A stretch of DNA of 38,571 bases from an uncultured SAR86 cluster bacterium (GCA_902515155.1 CABXTT010000011.1:1-38571); one strand, 5' to 3'; counted from the first letter of the stretch, positions 1 to 8,920 are shown. The notes: a model not told the origin generated them from the letters alone. Numbers and translations: made by a program.

Positions 1-1305
1 ACTTTAGGATTTAGATTTAAACCATGGATACATGACAAATCTATTGCAGATGGCCCTTCTATTTTAAAATATTTACATGAAACAGTAGACGAGCATTCGT
101 TAAGGAAAAATATTTTATTAAATCATAAGGTTTCTTCAGCAAACTGGAACTCAAATGATTCAATTTGGGAACTAGAAATTGAAGATAAAGATGGATTAAA
201 AAACATGACATGTAGTTTTTTGTTTCTGTGTGGTGGATATTACAGTTATTCAAAACCTCATATGCCAGATTTTAAAAACCAAGAGAGTTTTTCAGGTCAA
301 ATAATCCATCCACAGTTTTGGAATAATCAAATTGATTATGCAAACAAAAAAATTATAGTCATAGGAAGTGGAGCCACTGCAGTAACTATAGTTCCAGCCA
401 TAGCTGAAACAGCTGCGCATGTAACTATGCTTCAACGATCTCCAAGCTATGTTGTGTCTTGGCCTTCTGAAGATGCAAAAAATAAGTTTCTTAAAAAATT
501 TCTTCCCATTAAACTTACATATTTTTTAGTTAGATGGAAAAATATTCTTTATCAAAGCTACATGTATTTCATGGCAAAAAATTATCCTGAAAAAATAAAA
601 AATAGTATTCTTGATTTAATTAGAGATGAGTTAGGCTCAGATTACGATGTTGATAAACACTTCACACCTTCATACAAACCGTGGGATCAAAGAGTTTGTC
701 TTGTGCCTGATAGTGACTTATTTAAAGCAATTAAACAAAAGAAGGCTTCTGTAGTGACAGATACTATTAAAGAATTTATTCCAGAAGGTATTATGCTTGA
801 TTCAGGTCAAAAAATTACAGCTGATATCATAATTACAGCAACAGGAATCGAGCTTAATTCATTAAATGATATTAATGTTACTATTGATAAAAATAAAGTA
901 GATGCTCATTCAAGACTAACTTACAAAGGAATGATGCTGAGTGGTGTTCCTAATTTTGCTCTCTCATTCGGTTATGTAAATGCATCTTGGACATTAAGAG
1001 CAGACCTAACATGTGAATATGTTTGTAGGTTAATTAACTTAATGGATAAAAAGTGTATGGGATGCTGCGCGCCTATTGATGATGAAACTGCTTATGGTGA
1101 TGATGATTTAATTGACTTTACTTCTGGATACTTTAAAAGAGGTCTTCATCATATGCCAAAGCAAGGCAATAAGGCTCCATGGAAAAATTATCAAAATTAT
1201 TTAAAAGATATTTTTTCTGTTAGATTTTTTTCAATAATAGAACCTAATCTTAACTTTTATAATTCAAAGAAAAATACCAACTTAAAGAAACGTTTTTTAG
1301 GATAA
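1..1305 (+). CDS. Flavin-containing monooxygenase, Baeyer-Villiger type (5' end outside window)
   Basis: The reading frame is open from base 1, so the ATG at 205 is internal; 434 residues are visible and roughly the first 50, which should carry the FAD-binding GxGxxG loop, lie upstream. The partial protein begins TLGFRFKPW, typical of this family. The Baeyer-Villiger fingerprint FxGxxxHxxxW is present as FSGQIIHPQFW (codons at about 289-321), followed by N where the family usually has P or D. The NADPH-binding Rossmann loop follows as VIGSGATAV (about 358-384), then TATGIEL (about 835-855). The family uses FAD and NADPH to insert oxygen into ketones or to oxygenate N or S atoms; the substrate cannot be read from sequence. 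It ends 105 bp before the convergent sulfatase gene, with no strong terminator seen between them. Family is confident, reaction class moderately so. Confidence 0.88.
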   Translation, partial: TLGFRFKPWIHDKSIADGPSILKYLHETVDEHSLRKNILLNHKVSSANWNSNDSIWELEIEDKDGLKNMTCSFLFLCGGYYSYSKPHMPDFKNQESFSGQIIHPQFWNNQIDYANKKIIVIGSGATAVTIVPAIAETAAHVTMLQRSPSYVVSWPSEDAKNKFLKKFLPIKLTYFLVRWKNILYQSYMYFMAKNYPEKIKNSILDLIRDELGSDYDVDKHFTPSYKPWDQRVCLVPDSDLFKAIKQKKASVVTDTIKEFIPEGIMLDSGQKITADIIITATGIELNSLNDINVTIDKNKVDAHSRLTYKGMMLSGVPNFALSFGYVNASWTLRADLTCEYVCRLINLMDKKCMGCCAPIDDETAYGDDDLIDFTSGYFKRGLHHMPKQGNKAPWKNYQNYLKDIFSVRFFSIIEPNLNFYNSKKNTNLKKRFLG

Positions 1306-1410
1306 GCTTTTATGCTTTATTAAAATTATCTATTTATAATGATCCTTATTATTATTTTTTCAGCAAGAAATTGCTTATCAAGTATTGAATCGGTGATAGA
1401 TATAATAAAT

Positions 1411-3054
1411 TTATCTAATTATTAGAGATACCTCTTCGCTTTCTTTCCAGCCATATTTAACTGACTTTGATGTAATGTGCTTCACTCCTTTTAAATCAAT
1501 TGCATCAGAATATACTTTCCATACTCCACTATTTATTTTGTATCCAGTTGAAGCTAAGGGATTACTTGGATCATTATTTATTATTATTTTGTTATCTTTA
1601 ATTTGAATTGTTGGTTTTTTAGTAAGTGGTTGATTTTGATTAGGCCAAAATTCATTTATTAAATCCATTTCTGGAATAGCGCCATTGTCATTATTAACTG
1701 TTACCCAATTATCTAATTCTGCTTCAAGCTCATTTAATATATTTTGATATTCTCTTTTCAGAGCCAAATTATTTATTTCAAAAGGATCATTTTCTAAATT
1801 ATAAAGTTGCTTTAAAGGTATTGGTTTAAACCATTGTGATTGAACCTCATCAAGCTTTTCATTTTTATGAAATGATCTTAGCTCCTTCATTATTTTTAAA
1901 TTTTCTCTAAAAGCTAATTTTTGTGCTCCTACTATTTCAGGCATATAATTTTTAATAAATTTAAAATTTTTACTTCTAATTGCTCTAAGTCTCCCTGGCA
2001 TATCATCAAGGCGGTCTCTAGCTGCATATATGTATTTATTTTTTTTAGAGAGTAAAGATATTCCATCCATATAACTTGGTATATTAATTCCAACAATATC
2101 TAAAACTGTTGGAGCAATATCTATAAAACTTACTAGATCGGTTGAAATTGTATTCTTTGAAAATTGTGTAGCAAAATTGGTTTTTGACCAATTGACTATA
2201 AATGGTACTTTTATTCCAGTATCAAATAACTCTCTTTTGTATCTTGGTAAACCATCGCTGTGGTCTGAAGAAAATATAATTATTGTATTCTCGAGAAGAC
2301 CATCTTTTTCTAGTTCATTAAGAATGTCTTTAAATTGTTTATCTAGTATAAATATATTGTTATACAATCTTGAGATATCTTTTCTAACTAAATCAGTATC
2401 AGGATAAAATGGCGGTATTAATACTTGTTCTGGGCTTATTGGAGCTTCATAATCTCTTTGAATTTTTTTTTGCATGGTCATTATAGGTAAATAAGCAAGA
2501 CTGTCAGGAATGCCATAAAATAAACCACTTTCATGGGTAACTATAAGATTAATAATGCCAAAAAATGGTTGAGTTATATCTCTTTTCTTCCATCCATAAA
2601 GATCATTCTCATTATCCCAAATTGTAAAAGGTCCTGAACCAGGAAAAATTCCACTAAATTGATAATCTAATTTATCGTTAGTAAAAGTGTAATATCCAAA
2701 TTTTCTTAAAATTTCTGGAAATGCTTTTATTTCTGGACTAGGAACTGCTAGATACGGTACATAACCTCCTGAAGAAGTTCTCATGTGCATGGAACCAATC
2801 GAAATCTGATTTTTTCCTGTTAAAAATGCTGATCTACTACAGGCACAAACACCAGCTGTTGCAAATGCATTTACATATGAAGTTCCAGACTTAACAAAAT
2901 CATCAAGTGCAGGGGTAATTGAGACATTATCACCCAAAGCATTGATCCTTGGACCCATATCATCAGCCATAATTATTAATATGTTTGGTCTTTCAAGAGC
3001 AAATGAATTTACAGAAAAATTTATGAATATTATTAAAGCTAAAGTTCTAATCAT
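1411..3054 (-). CDS. Secreted sulfatase, S1 family (heparan N-sulfatase-like subgroup)
   Basis: This 547-residue protein hydrolyses sulfate esters or sulfamates. Residues 1-19 form a signal peptide (hydrophobic stretch ending SFA), so it acts in the periplasm or outside the cell. The N-terminal metal-site motif reads PNILIIMADDMG (residues 23-34). The formylglycine motif, normally C-x-P/A-S-R followed by TG, is CACSR at residues 70-74 followed by SAFLTG: Cys70 is the residue to be converted, and Cys72 replaces the usual Pro or Ala. A second metal-site block, SSDHSDGLPRYKREL, lies in the middle of the protein and resembles N-sulfoglucosamine sulfohydrolase-like members, as does the nearby SMHMR. 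The likely substrate is a sulfated polysaccharide from algae or animals. No carbohydrate-active partner enzyme is adjacent. The gene diverges from the glycosyltransferase at 3175. Arginine codons here are mostly AGA/AGG, unlike the block next to it. Confidence 0.92.
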   Translation of the reverse strand: MIRTLALIIFINFSVNSFALERPNILIIMADDMGPRINALGDNVSITPALDDFVKSGTSYVNAFATAGVCACSRSAFLTGKNQISIGSMHMRTSSGGYVPYLAVPSPEIKAFPEILRKFGYYTFTNDKLDYQFSGIFPGSGPFTIWDNENDLYGWKKRDITQPFFGIINLIVTHESGLFYGIPDSLAYLPIMTMQKKIQRDYEAPISPEQVLIPPFYPDTDLVRKDISRLYNNIFILDKQFKDILNELEKDGLLENTIIIFSSDHSDGLPRYKRELFDTGIKVPFIVNWSKTNFATQFSKNTISTDLVSFIDIAPTVLDIVGINIPSYMDGISLLSKKNKYIYAARDRLDDMPGRLRAIRSKNFKFIKNYMPEIVGAQKLAFRENLKIMKELRSFHKNEKLDEVQSQWFKPIPLKQLYNLENDPFEINNLALKREYQNILNELEAELDNWVTVNNDNGAIPEMDLINEFWPNQNQPLTKKPTIQIKDNKIIINNDPSNPLASTGYKINSGVWKVYSDAIDLKGVKHITSKSVKYGWKESEEVSLIIR

Positions 3055-3174
3055 TTGTGATGTAGATAAAGTTATTTTTATATCTTTAATGCTCAGTTCG
3101 ATTGGCAGAAAAGTTAAGCAATATGGTATCCTTTTATTAGAAGAGTTTCCTTTTTTTTGGCTTACTTATTTATC

Positions 3175-4080
3175 ATGATAGAAACAAAAACATTTTCACC
3201 AAATGGCTATAATAGCTTTGCTATACAAGCTTATCGTTTAGTGTTTGGTCGTATTTTACCACAGTCATTGTTTCGCGATAAAATACCTGCTGAAGTAGAT
3301 CGCAAGGCAGTAAAGGGAAAGTTTGATTTAGAAATTGTTAGTCACTGTTGGGGTTATGCCAACATGTTAACCTATCAATTAAGTTCGTTTGTAAACTACC
3401 CACCAACAAAACTAAATTTAACTGTGACTGTTTTTTATGCTGAAGAAGATACCAAAACAAAGGCTACATTGGACTTCTTTAGTCAAATAACCTTGCCAAA
3501 TATCACTTGGAATTTCCACCCACTTTCCAAAGGAAAGCTCTTTAGACGTGGCATAGGCCGAAATATGGCTGCGCGGTCAACAGAAGCTGACTGGATATGG
3601 TTTACAGATTGCGACATTGTCTTTTATAAGAACTGTTTAGACTCACTTGCCGATAGTTTACAAGGTGAGAAAGGTTCATTGTTTTTTCCTAAAGAAGAAA
3701 AAATCACTGAGATGTTAAAAGATGATGACCCATTATTGTTAAATGATGCCCAACCACAAGTTATCGATATAGAAACAGAAAATTTCAGTTTATACGAGCG
3801 TGATAAATCCCGCGATAAAGCACGCGGAGCATTTCAAATTGTTCATGGTGACGTTGCTCGTGCTATAGGTTATTGTGAAAAACTGTCAATATTCCAAACT
3901 GAATCTGACCGTTGGCGTAAAACCTATGAAGACACCGCCTTTCGCTGGCTACTTGGCACTGATGGCGAGCCTAAGCATATTGATGGTGTTTTTCATATTC
4001 GTCATGTTACAAAAGGACGTTATACTGAAAATTCTCAATTGTCTAAAGTGCGTAGTAATATCCGTTTAAGCCAAAAATAG
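3175..4080 (+). CDS. GT-A fold (family 2-like) glycosyltransferase, LPS-type
   Basis: The protein has 301 residues from the ATG at 3175; the frame is open back to a TTG at 3157, but ATG gives the more natural MIETK start. No clear Shine-Dalgarno precedes it. The sequence shows a GT-A pattern: a strand and helix near residues 53-60 (EIVSHCWG), a run of mixed strands, and an aspartate motif WFTDCDIVF (142-150) expected to hold the sugar nucleotide and metal. It abuts a Kdo kinase gene with no gap (stop codon then ATG), so the two are probably cotranscribed and act on lipopolysaccharide core. Nineteen of about twenty arginines use CGN codons, whereas neighbouring genes rely mainly on AGA, which suggests recent acquisition. 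The exact sugar transferred cannot be told. Confidence 0.75.
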   Translation: MIETKTFSPNGYNSFAIQAYRLVFGRILPQSLFRDKIPAEVDRKAVKGKFDLEIVSHCWGYANMLTYQLSSFVNYPPTKLNLTVTVFYAEEDTKTKATLDFFSQITLPNITWNFHPLSKGKLFRRGIGRNMAARSTEADWIWFTDCDIVFYKNCLDSLADSLQGEKGSLFFPKEEKITEMLKDDDPLLLNDAQPQVIDIETENFSLYERDKSRDKARGAFQIVHGDVARAIGYCEKLSIFQTESDRWRKTYEDTAFRWLLGTDGEPKHIDGVFHIRHVTKGRYTENSQLSKVRSNIRLSQK

Positions 4081-4806
4081 ATGGCATACATACAACAAAA
4101 AGCAGTTAAGTCCCACATCATGTTGTTTGATGCAGGCCATTTCCCTGTACTTGTCCCAAAAATGTTTACTGGTCAATATTGGAAGACACAAAATGCTATA
4201 ACAGGACAGGCAATCGGCCGTGGCACCACCTACTTTTTTCAACATAACAAAATTGAATATGTGTTACGGCACTATCGTCGCGGTGGCTTGATTGGAAAAG
4301 TACTAAGTGATCAATATATTTATACAGGTATTGAAAAATCACGAGTATGGCAAGAATTTAAGCTACTACAGCACATGAAAAATATGGATTTAAATTGTCC
4401 AACTCCCATCGCTGCGATCTTGAAGAAGACAGGCTTATATTACCAAGCCGATATCATTCTAAAAAAAATTTCCAGCGCTAAAGACTTACATCATATTTTA
4501 CTAGCAACCAGGTTAACCGCTGATGTATGGAAAAAAATTGGGCAAACCATTGCCAAATTTCATCATCATCAGATTTATCACCACGATTTAAATATCCACA
4601 ACATTATGCTCGATATAGAAAACAAGGTTTGGCTAATTGATTTTGATAAATGCGGAATTAGACAAGGCGGTAATTGGAAAAACTCAAACATGGCGCGTTT
4701 AAGGCGATCGTTTGAAAAAGAAAAACGATTACGTAATATTTATTGGCAACTGGCCGATTGGCAAATACTAATATCTGCCTATAACGAAGCGGCAATGGCT
4801 AATTAA
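4081..4806 (+). CDS. kdkA: 3-deoxy-D-manno-octulosonic acid (Kdo) kinase
   Basis: This 241-residue protein matches the KdkA/WaaP lipopolysaccharide kinase family in length and motifs. The catalytic loop is HHDLNIHN (residues 167-174, Asp169 as base) and the metal-binding aspartates sit in LIDFDK (185-190). Family members phosphorylate Kdo in the inner core of LPS on the cytoplasmic side of the inner membrane, using ATP. A basic C-terminal stretch (about 205-220) fits contact with the anionic substrate or membrane. The ATG follows directly on the stop codon of the upstream glycosyltransferase, so translation is probably coupled. Nine of twelve arginine codons are CGN (the others AGG or AGA), again unlike the AGA-rich surroundings. 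No other LPS core genes are beside it. Confidence 0.9.
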   Translation: MAYIQQKAVKSHIMLFDAGHFPVLVPKMFTGQYWKTQNAITGQAIGRGTTYFFQHNKIEYVLRHYRRGGLIGKVLSDQYIYTGIEKSRVWQEFKLLQHMKNMDLNCPTPIAAILKKTGLYYQADIILKKISSAKDLHHILLATRLTADVWKKIGQTIAKFHHHQIYHHDLNIHNIMLDIENKVWLIDFDKCGIRQGGNWKNSNMARLRRSFEKEKRLRNIYWQLADWQILISAYNEAAMAN

Positions 4807-5151
4807 GTCGATATTTAATCTCAGTAAATATAAATAACTCCACATGGCGTATACGTGGCATAGATATTAAAGATTAAGTGTGGCTATGGATGTTGATGAT
4901 TGAAAAGTGTCAACAGAACAACATCATTGTTTAAGGCTTAAAGCCTTCTATTAAGGCATATTAAATTATTCTTGCGTCCTCAATTCGATGGTGGAGCTAT
5001 TGTTTCAAAACTGGAACCAACTAGTCCCCTTCTTCAAGAGATTAGACTATGTCCTTGAAGAATAGTTAGGCCATTGAGAACCTGAAACACCAATATATAT
5101 GGCAGTGTTCGTGGTGATGGTATAAGAAATAGTTAGCATAATAAAATTATT
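4807..5151. other. Gene-free 345-bp stretch with inverted repeats
   Basis: No open frame of useful length is seen between kdkA and the lipoprotein gene, which converge here. Base composition looks closer to the glycosyltransferase/kdkA block than to the rest of the window, so the acquired segment may extend to about 5100. A perfect 9-bp inverted repeat, TTCTTCAAG at 5030-5038 and CTTGAAGAA at 5054-5062, encloses a 15-base loop. A shorter palindrome, AAGGCTT/AAGCCTT, lies at about 4933-4947 without a T-run. Neither is a canonical terminator. I recognise no RNA gene or transposase remnant here. Confidence 0.5.
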
Positions 5152-8100
5152 TTAATTAATGGAGGCGCTTCCTCCCATGCCTGAATGAACTGAACAGTAA
5201 TAATATAATGTTTGAGGAGTATCTATGCTTGGTGTAATAATTGTGATGCCATTACTTGTTGTATTTATACCTCTTATATATTCCTCACCTCCATCATGAG
5301 TGCCATTAACAGTTTCCGAAAACTTTAATGGATGTGCTTCTGGATAATTAAAAATATATGTTTTACCTAGCTCTAATGTTATAGATTTTTTTTGTTCTCC
5401 ATCGATAACATACACATTGCCATCTCCATAAGAATTTGCTGCTACAGTAACTGAAATGGTTTCTGGAGATTTATTAGTTGGTACATCTCTTATTATATTT
5501 TTTTGAAGATCAACATATTCGGTTATTAAATCAAGATTATTTCTATCTAAATCTGTATCTATGTCATAAGCAGCATTAGCAATGGTGCCGCCTCCAATTA
5601 AAGGACCATTGATCCATTCATAAATCCCAAGATGTTCTTTCTCGAACCTATAATACATAGAAGGTTTATTATTTTGTATGGTAAAGTCCTTCATGTTTTT
5701 TGGAATTCCGGCATTATAAATTGATGTAACTTGAGTATCTGATGCAAGGCCACTCCATAAAGTTATATCATCAAGCATTTGATGTGTTCCGTTAACTGAT
5801 ATTGCTTCCCACTTTAGCTCTCTTGCATCATTAAATGCATTGCCTGTAGTTACTGACAATCCCCTATAATTATTGCCATGTTTTGCAATATCGATTGCTG
5901 ATTCACCATTTACAAAGAACTCGCATTCTGTATTCGATACTAAACTTGGAACCTTGCAGCGCAATAAAACATGAGTCCAATGATGTAATGTTAATACATT
6001 ATTTTTTGTCGATACTTGATACCTAAAATCAGATTCATAATCGTTTTGGTTATTTCTTAATGCAAGCTCATCTTTAATTTCAAAATATAATTCATTGTTT
6101 GGCCCTCTATACATCCAAAATCGTAAATCCTCCTGACCAGAGCCTTCTCCAGCAACATAAGCAACATTGTTTATCCCTCGTATGATCTCTGCACTCCTGT
6201 CAGGCACATATGGGCTGCTTCCTCTACAGTATCTTTCTAAACAATCTAATACATCTGGTCTTATCCAAAAAGATAAAGTCCAATTAATTTCATTTGTATT
6301 TCCAATTCTACTCATAGGAGTTGAATAGTAATTTCCAGTTATAGAATCACTATATGGGTGATATGGCTTATTCATCTCTTTTAAACTTAGCTCAATAGTT
6401 GGGCAATAAAGATAGTCATAAGTGGCATCATATCCAGCATCTCCTTGATCCTTATCAGAACAATACCAATCTGCATCAAAATTATATGTATAAGATTGTC
6501 CTGTGATTGGGTCAGCAAGACTGTAAGTTATTTGAGGAGCATAATATCTTCCTCCGTTAAAAGCATATTCGCTCCATATATCTTGAATATTAATATCTAT
6601 ATCTTTAGATGTTGTGTTTAATCCATCAAAAACTTCAATAGTTATCGAATATAAATTTTTTGATTCAAAATCAGGATAAGTTTTAAATGTAAGAGTTGAA
6701 TCACTGAGGGTTAGTAAATCTGCGTCAGTGCCAACAATTGAATATGTCAAAGTATCGCCTTCTATATCTGATGCTATTATCTGCCCAATAGATTTTTGAT
6801 TTTCCTCTGGAGAAAATTCATCTGTATCAATTACAGGAAATACATCATTTACATTTAGAATATTTACAGTGATGCTCTTAATAGCCGAATATATCCCATC
6901 TGAAACTTTCACATTAAATGTATATGAAGTAATGGTTTCATAATCAGGAGCAATAGCATCCTCAATTCCAAAAGATAATAATCCAGAATTTGAATCTAGT
7001 GATATGCACACATTTGAAGAACAGTTTGATGATGGAGCCGAAGCATCTAAACTAAATATAAGTGCGTCATTATCAGAATCACTGGCTGAAATAGCACCTA
7101 TACTTAATTGATTTTCTTCAACACTAAAATCTACTGATGAAATAATTGGTGCATTATCATTAAGGTTATTAATTAAAATTGTAATATCTTTCGTTACAGT
7201 TATAGTTCCATCAGTTAGTGATAAAGTGACTGTATATGTACTTTTAGTTTCATAGTCTGGTGCTTCTTTAAAAGTTAAAACATTTTCACTTGAGAGATTA
7301 AAACTATCTGCATCAGTTCCGCCAAGTGTTAATGTCAAGTCATCTCCGTCGACATCTGATACAGAAACTGTAGTTACAGATATCTGATTCTCGTCCGCTT
7401 GCACAGTAGATGCTATGTCAATAGATGGCTCATCATTAACAGATTCAATGGTGATGCTTACTTCAGCAGTTGCAGTTTTGTCTCCTTGGGTAAGACTATA
7501 GGTAAATATATCACTTCCGTTGTAATCCGCATCAGGAGTGTAAGTAACAATATTATTATTTGTTGCTATTGTTCCATTCGATGGATTATTAATGCTCATT
7601 GAAAATGGCGATGTTTCTACATATGAATCATTTACAAGAATATTAATAGCTACATCCGTATCTTCTTGCGTGGTGGCTGAATCTGCTATTGCTTTAATAT
7701 CAGGCGCTATTTTACTAGCATCAACATTTTGATCAGTAGCTATATAATTCAGAATATCTTCTGTGTAATTTGTGACGGTTACAGCTGAAGCTGAACCGTT
7801 AGCTATTGTTTGAATATCGGTTTGTAAAGTTGAGATACTAAAACGAATCACAGCTGTCGTTAAATTGTCTTCCGATTTAACTTCGATGACTGGCATTACC
7901 CCTGCCAAGGCTGCAATGGAGTTTGATTTAGCTGTTTCATCAACAGTGACTGATTTAGCTGCCACAATATTGTCAAAAACTTTAGTTACAAATGCTTTAG
8001 TTTCAATATCTACTCTAGTTTCAGTTTCGGTATATTCTTTTTCTATTTCTTCAGTTATTGCCTTAAAGTAATCTTGGGTAGTCTCAGTAGTTGTATTTAG

Positions 8101-8883
8101 GTTATTAGTTATATTTTGGAGGGTATAAGCAAGAACTGTTAGCTGATTACCCTTCTCATACAAGTAATCGTTAATACCACCATCACCTTTGTTAGCAACC
8201 GGATCAAAGGTGAAGACATCTATAGAGGCATCAATGCCTAATGCTACATTTACAGAAGAACTATCTGCCATGAATGCTGCAATAGATGTTACTGGAGTAA
8301 CAGCTTTAAAGTCTGTATGGCCAGAAAGTTTGTGCGTGATTAATAAATTATCTAAAAGAGTTTGAGAATCTAAATCTGTTCCTCCGATTGATACAAGATT
8401 GCCGTTGGCATACTTGATCGTAAATTTACCATCATTATCTGAAGTGGTTGAACTCTCATTGGAATCAGCAACCCAATCATCATCTTCATCAATAAAAACA
8501 TCAGCTCCAGAAATATAACCATCAACAACAACGCCATCAGTGTTTCTATATCCTTCAACAGTAACGGATGCTGAACCAGAACCGCCAGCTCCTGTGCAAG
8601 ATAAGGTAAAAGAATTATCGCCAGCATTTGAAATCGTCACAGCCTCGCTTCCAGAAGTAGCTTTTGTTCCCGACCAAGCACCTGATGCTGAGCAAGAGGT
8701 TGCATTTGAAGTAGACCAAGTAAGAGTTGAAGTACTTTCAAGAAGAACTGAGTTTGGTTCGGCTGATAAATTAACTGTTGCAGCTGGAGTTGTTGGAGTT
8801 GTAGGTGTACTTCCACCGCCACCTCCACCACAGGAGACTATGAATGAAATACAACAAGTTATGGAGAGTAATTTTTTATTCAA
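5152..8883 (-). CDS. Large cadherin-like surface lipoprotein with C-terminal blue-copper (cupredoxin) domain
   Basis: The protein has 1243 residues. Residues 1-18 form a lipoprotein signal ending FIVSC (Cys18 lipidated), followed by six glycines and a Thr/Pro linker. Approximate order: an Ig-like domain (35-108), a short calcium-like segment DEDDDWVADSN (130s), a mainly helical region (160-400), a tandem-95-type repeat (400-485), three cadherin-like repeats (488-775) with VNDEP, NLNDNAP and NVNDVFP joints, a concanavalin/LamG-like domain (about 860-1075), and a terminal cupredoxin-like domain (about 1135-1243). The last domain has a full type 1 copper ligand pattern: His1184 in EAHPLKF, then Cys1230, His1233 and Met1236 in CSVHSGM. 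Adhesion or surface binding plus copper or redox chemistry is inferred. The start is TTG: no ATG lies between the in-frame stop just upstream and the signal peptide, and the codon is embedded in an AATTT repeat with no nearby Shine-Dalgarno. Confidence 0.85.
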   Translation of the reverse strand: MNKKLLSITCCISFIVSCGGGGGGSTPTTPTTPAATVNLSAEPNSVLLESTSTLTWSTSNATSCSASGAWSGTKATSGSEAVTISNAGDNSFTLSCTGAGGSGSASVTVEGYRNTDGVVVDGYISGADVFIDEDDDWVADSNESSTTSDNDGKFTIKYANGNLVSIGGTDLDSQTLLDNLLITHKLSGHTDFKAVTPVTSIAAFMADSSSVNVALGIDASIDVFTFDPVANKGDGGINDYLYEKGNQLTVLAYTLQNITNNLNTTTETTQDYFKAITEEIEKEYTETETRVDIETKAFVTKVFDNIVAAKSVTVDETAKSNSIAALAGVMPVIEVKSEDNLTTAVIRFSISTLQTDIQTIANGSASAVTVTNYTEDILNYIATDQNVDASKIAPDIKAIADSATTQEDTDVAINILVNDSYVETSPFSMSINNPSNGTIATNNNIVTYTPDADYNGSDIFTYSLTQGDKTATAEVSITIESVNDEPSIDIASTVQADENQISVTTVSVSDVDGDDLTLTLGGTDADSFNLSSENVLTFKEAPDYETKSTYTVTLSLTDGTITVTKDITILINNLNDNAPIISSVDFSVEENQLSIGAISASDSDNDALIFSLDASAPSSNCSSNVCISLDSNSGLLSFGIEDAIAPDYETITSYTFNVKVSDGIYSAIKSITVNILNVNDVFPVIDTDEFSPEENQKSIGQIIASDIEGDTLTYSIVGTDADLLTLSDSTLTFKTYPDFESKNLYSITIEVFDGLNTTSKDIDINIQDIWSEYAFNGGRYYAPQITYSLADPITGQSYTYNFDADWYCSDKDQGDAGYDATYDYLYCPTIELSLKEMNKPYHPYSDSITGNYYSTPMSRIGNTNEINWTLSFWIRPDVLDCLERYCRGSSPYVPDRSAEIIRGINNVAYVAGEGSGQEDLRFWMYRGPNNELYFEIKDELALRNNQNDYESDFRYQVSTKNNVLTLHHWTHVLLRCKVPSLVSNTECEFFVNGESAIDIAKHGNNYRGLSVTTGNAFNDARELKWEAISVNGTHQMLDDITLWSGLASDTQVTSIYNAGIPKNMKDFTIQNNKPSMYYRFEKEHLGIYEWINGPLIGGGTIANAAYDIDTDLDRNNLDLITEYVDLQKNIIRDVPTNKSPETISVTVAANSYGDGNVYVIDGEQKKSITLELGKTYIFNYPEAHPLKFSETVNGTHDGGEEYIRGINTTSNGITIITPSIDTPQTLYYYCSVHSGMGGSASIN

Positions 8884-8920
8884 TTTAATTTAATTTAATT
8901 TAATTTAATTTAATTTAATT
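8882..8920. repeat. Pentanucleotide tandem repeat (AATTT), about 7.8 copies
   Basis: Seven perfect AATTT units plus a partial one run without interruption. On the minus strand the repeat forms the leader of the lipoprotein gene and supplies the first two bases of its TTG start codon. The unit length is not a multiple of three, and the repeat carries stops in the reading direction, so copy-number change would alter leader spacing rather than the protein. A purine-rich AAGGGTGGG (minus strand, 8931-8923) sits just beyond the repeat, about 39 bases from the start codon. Confidence 0.9.

Noticed and set aside
205-1305. The first gene starting at the ATG at 205.
   Set aside because: The same frame is open from base 1 and encodes family motifs such as TLGFRFKPW upstream of that ATG, so the gene is cut by the window edge.
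4961-5140. Possible decayed 5S rRNA: a stretch with GAAAC followed by ATGGCAGTGT recalls the 5S 3' half.
   Set aside because: The similarity covers only short words, the expected stems do not form, and the 5' half does not align. A covariance search would settle it; by eye it is not enough.
8540-8893. A 117-residue plus-strand frame with a proline run.
   Set aside because: It mirrors the glycine-rich start of the lipoprotein gene on the other strand; the proline run is simply the complement of the glycine codons.
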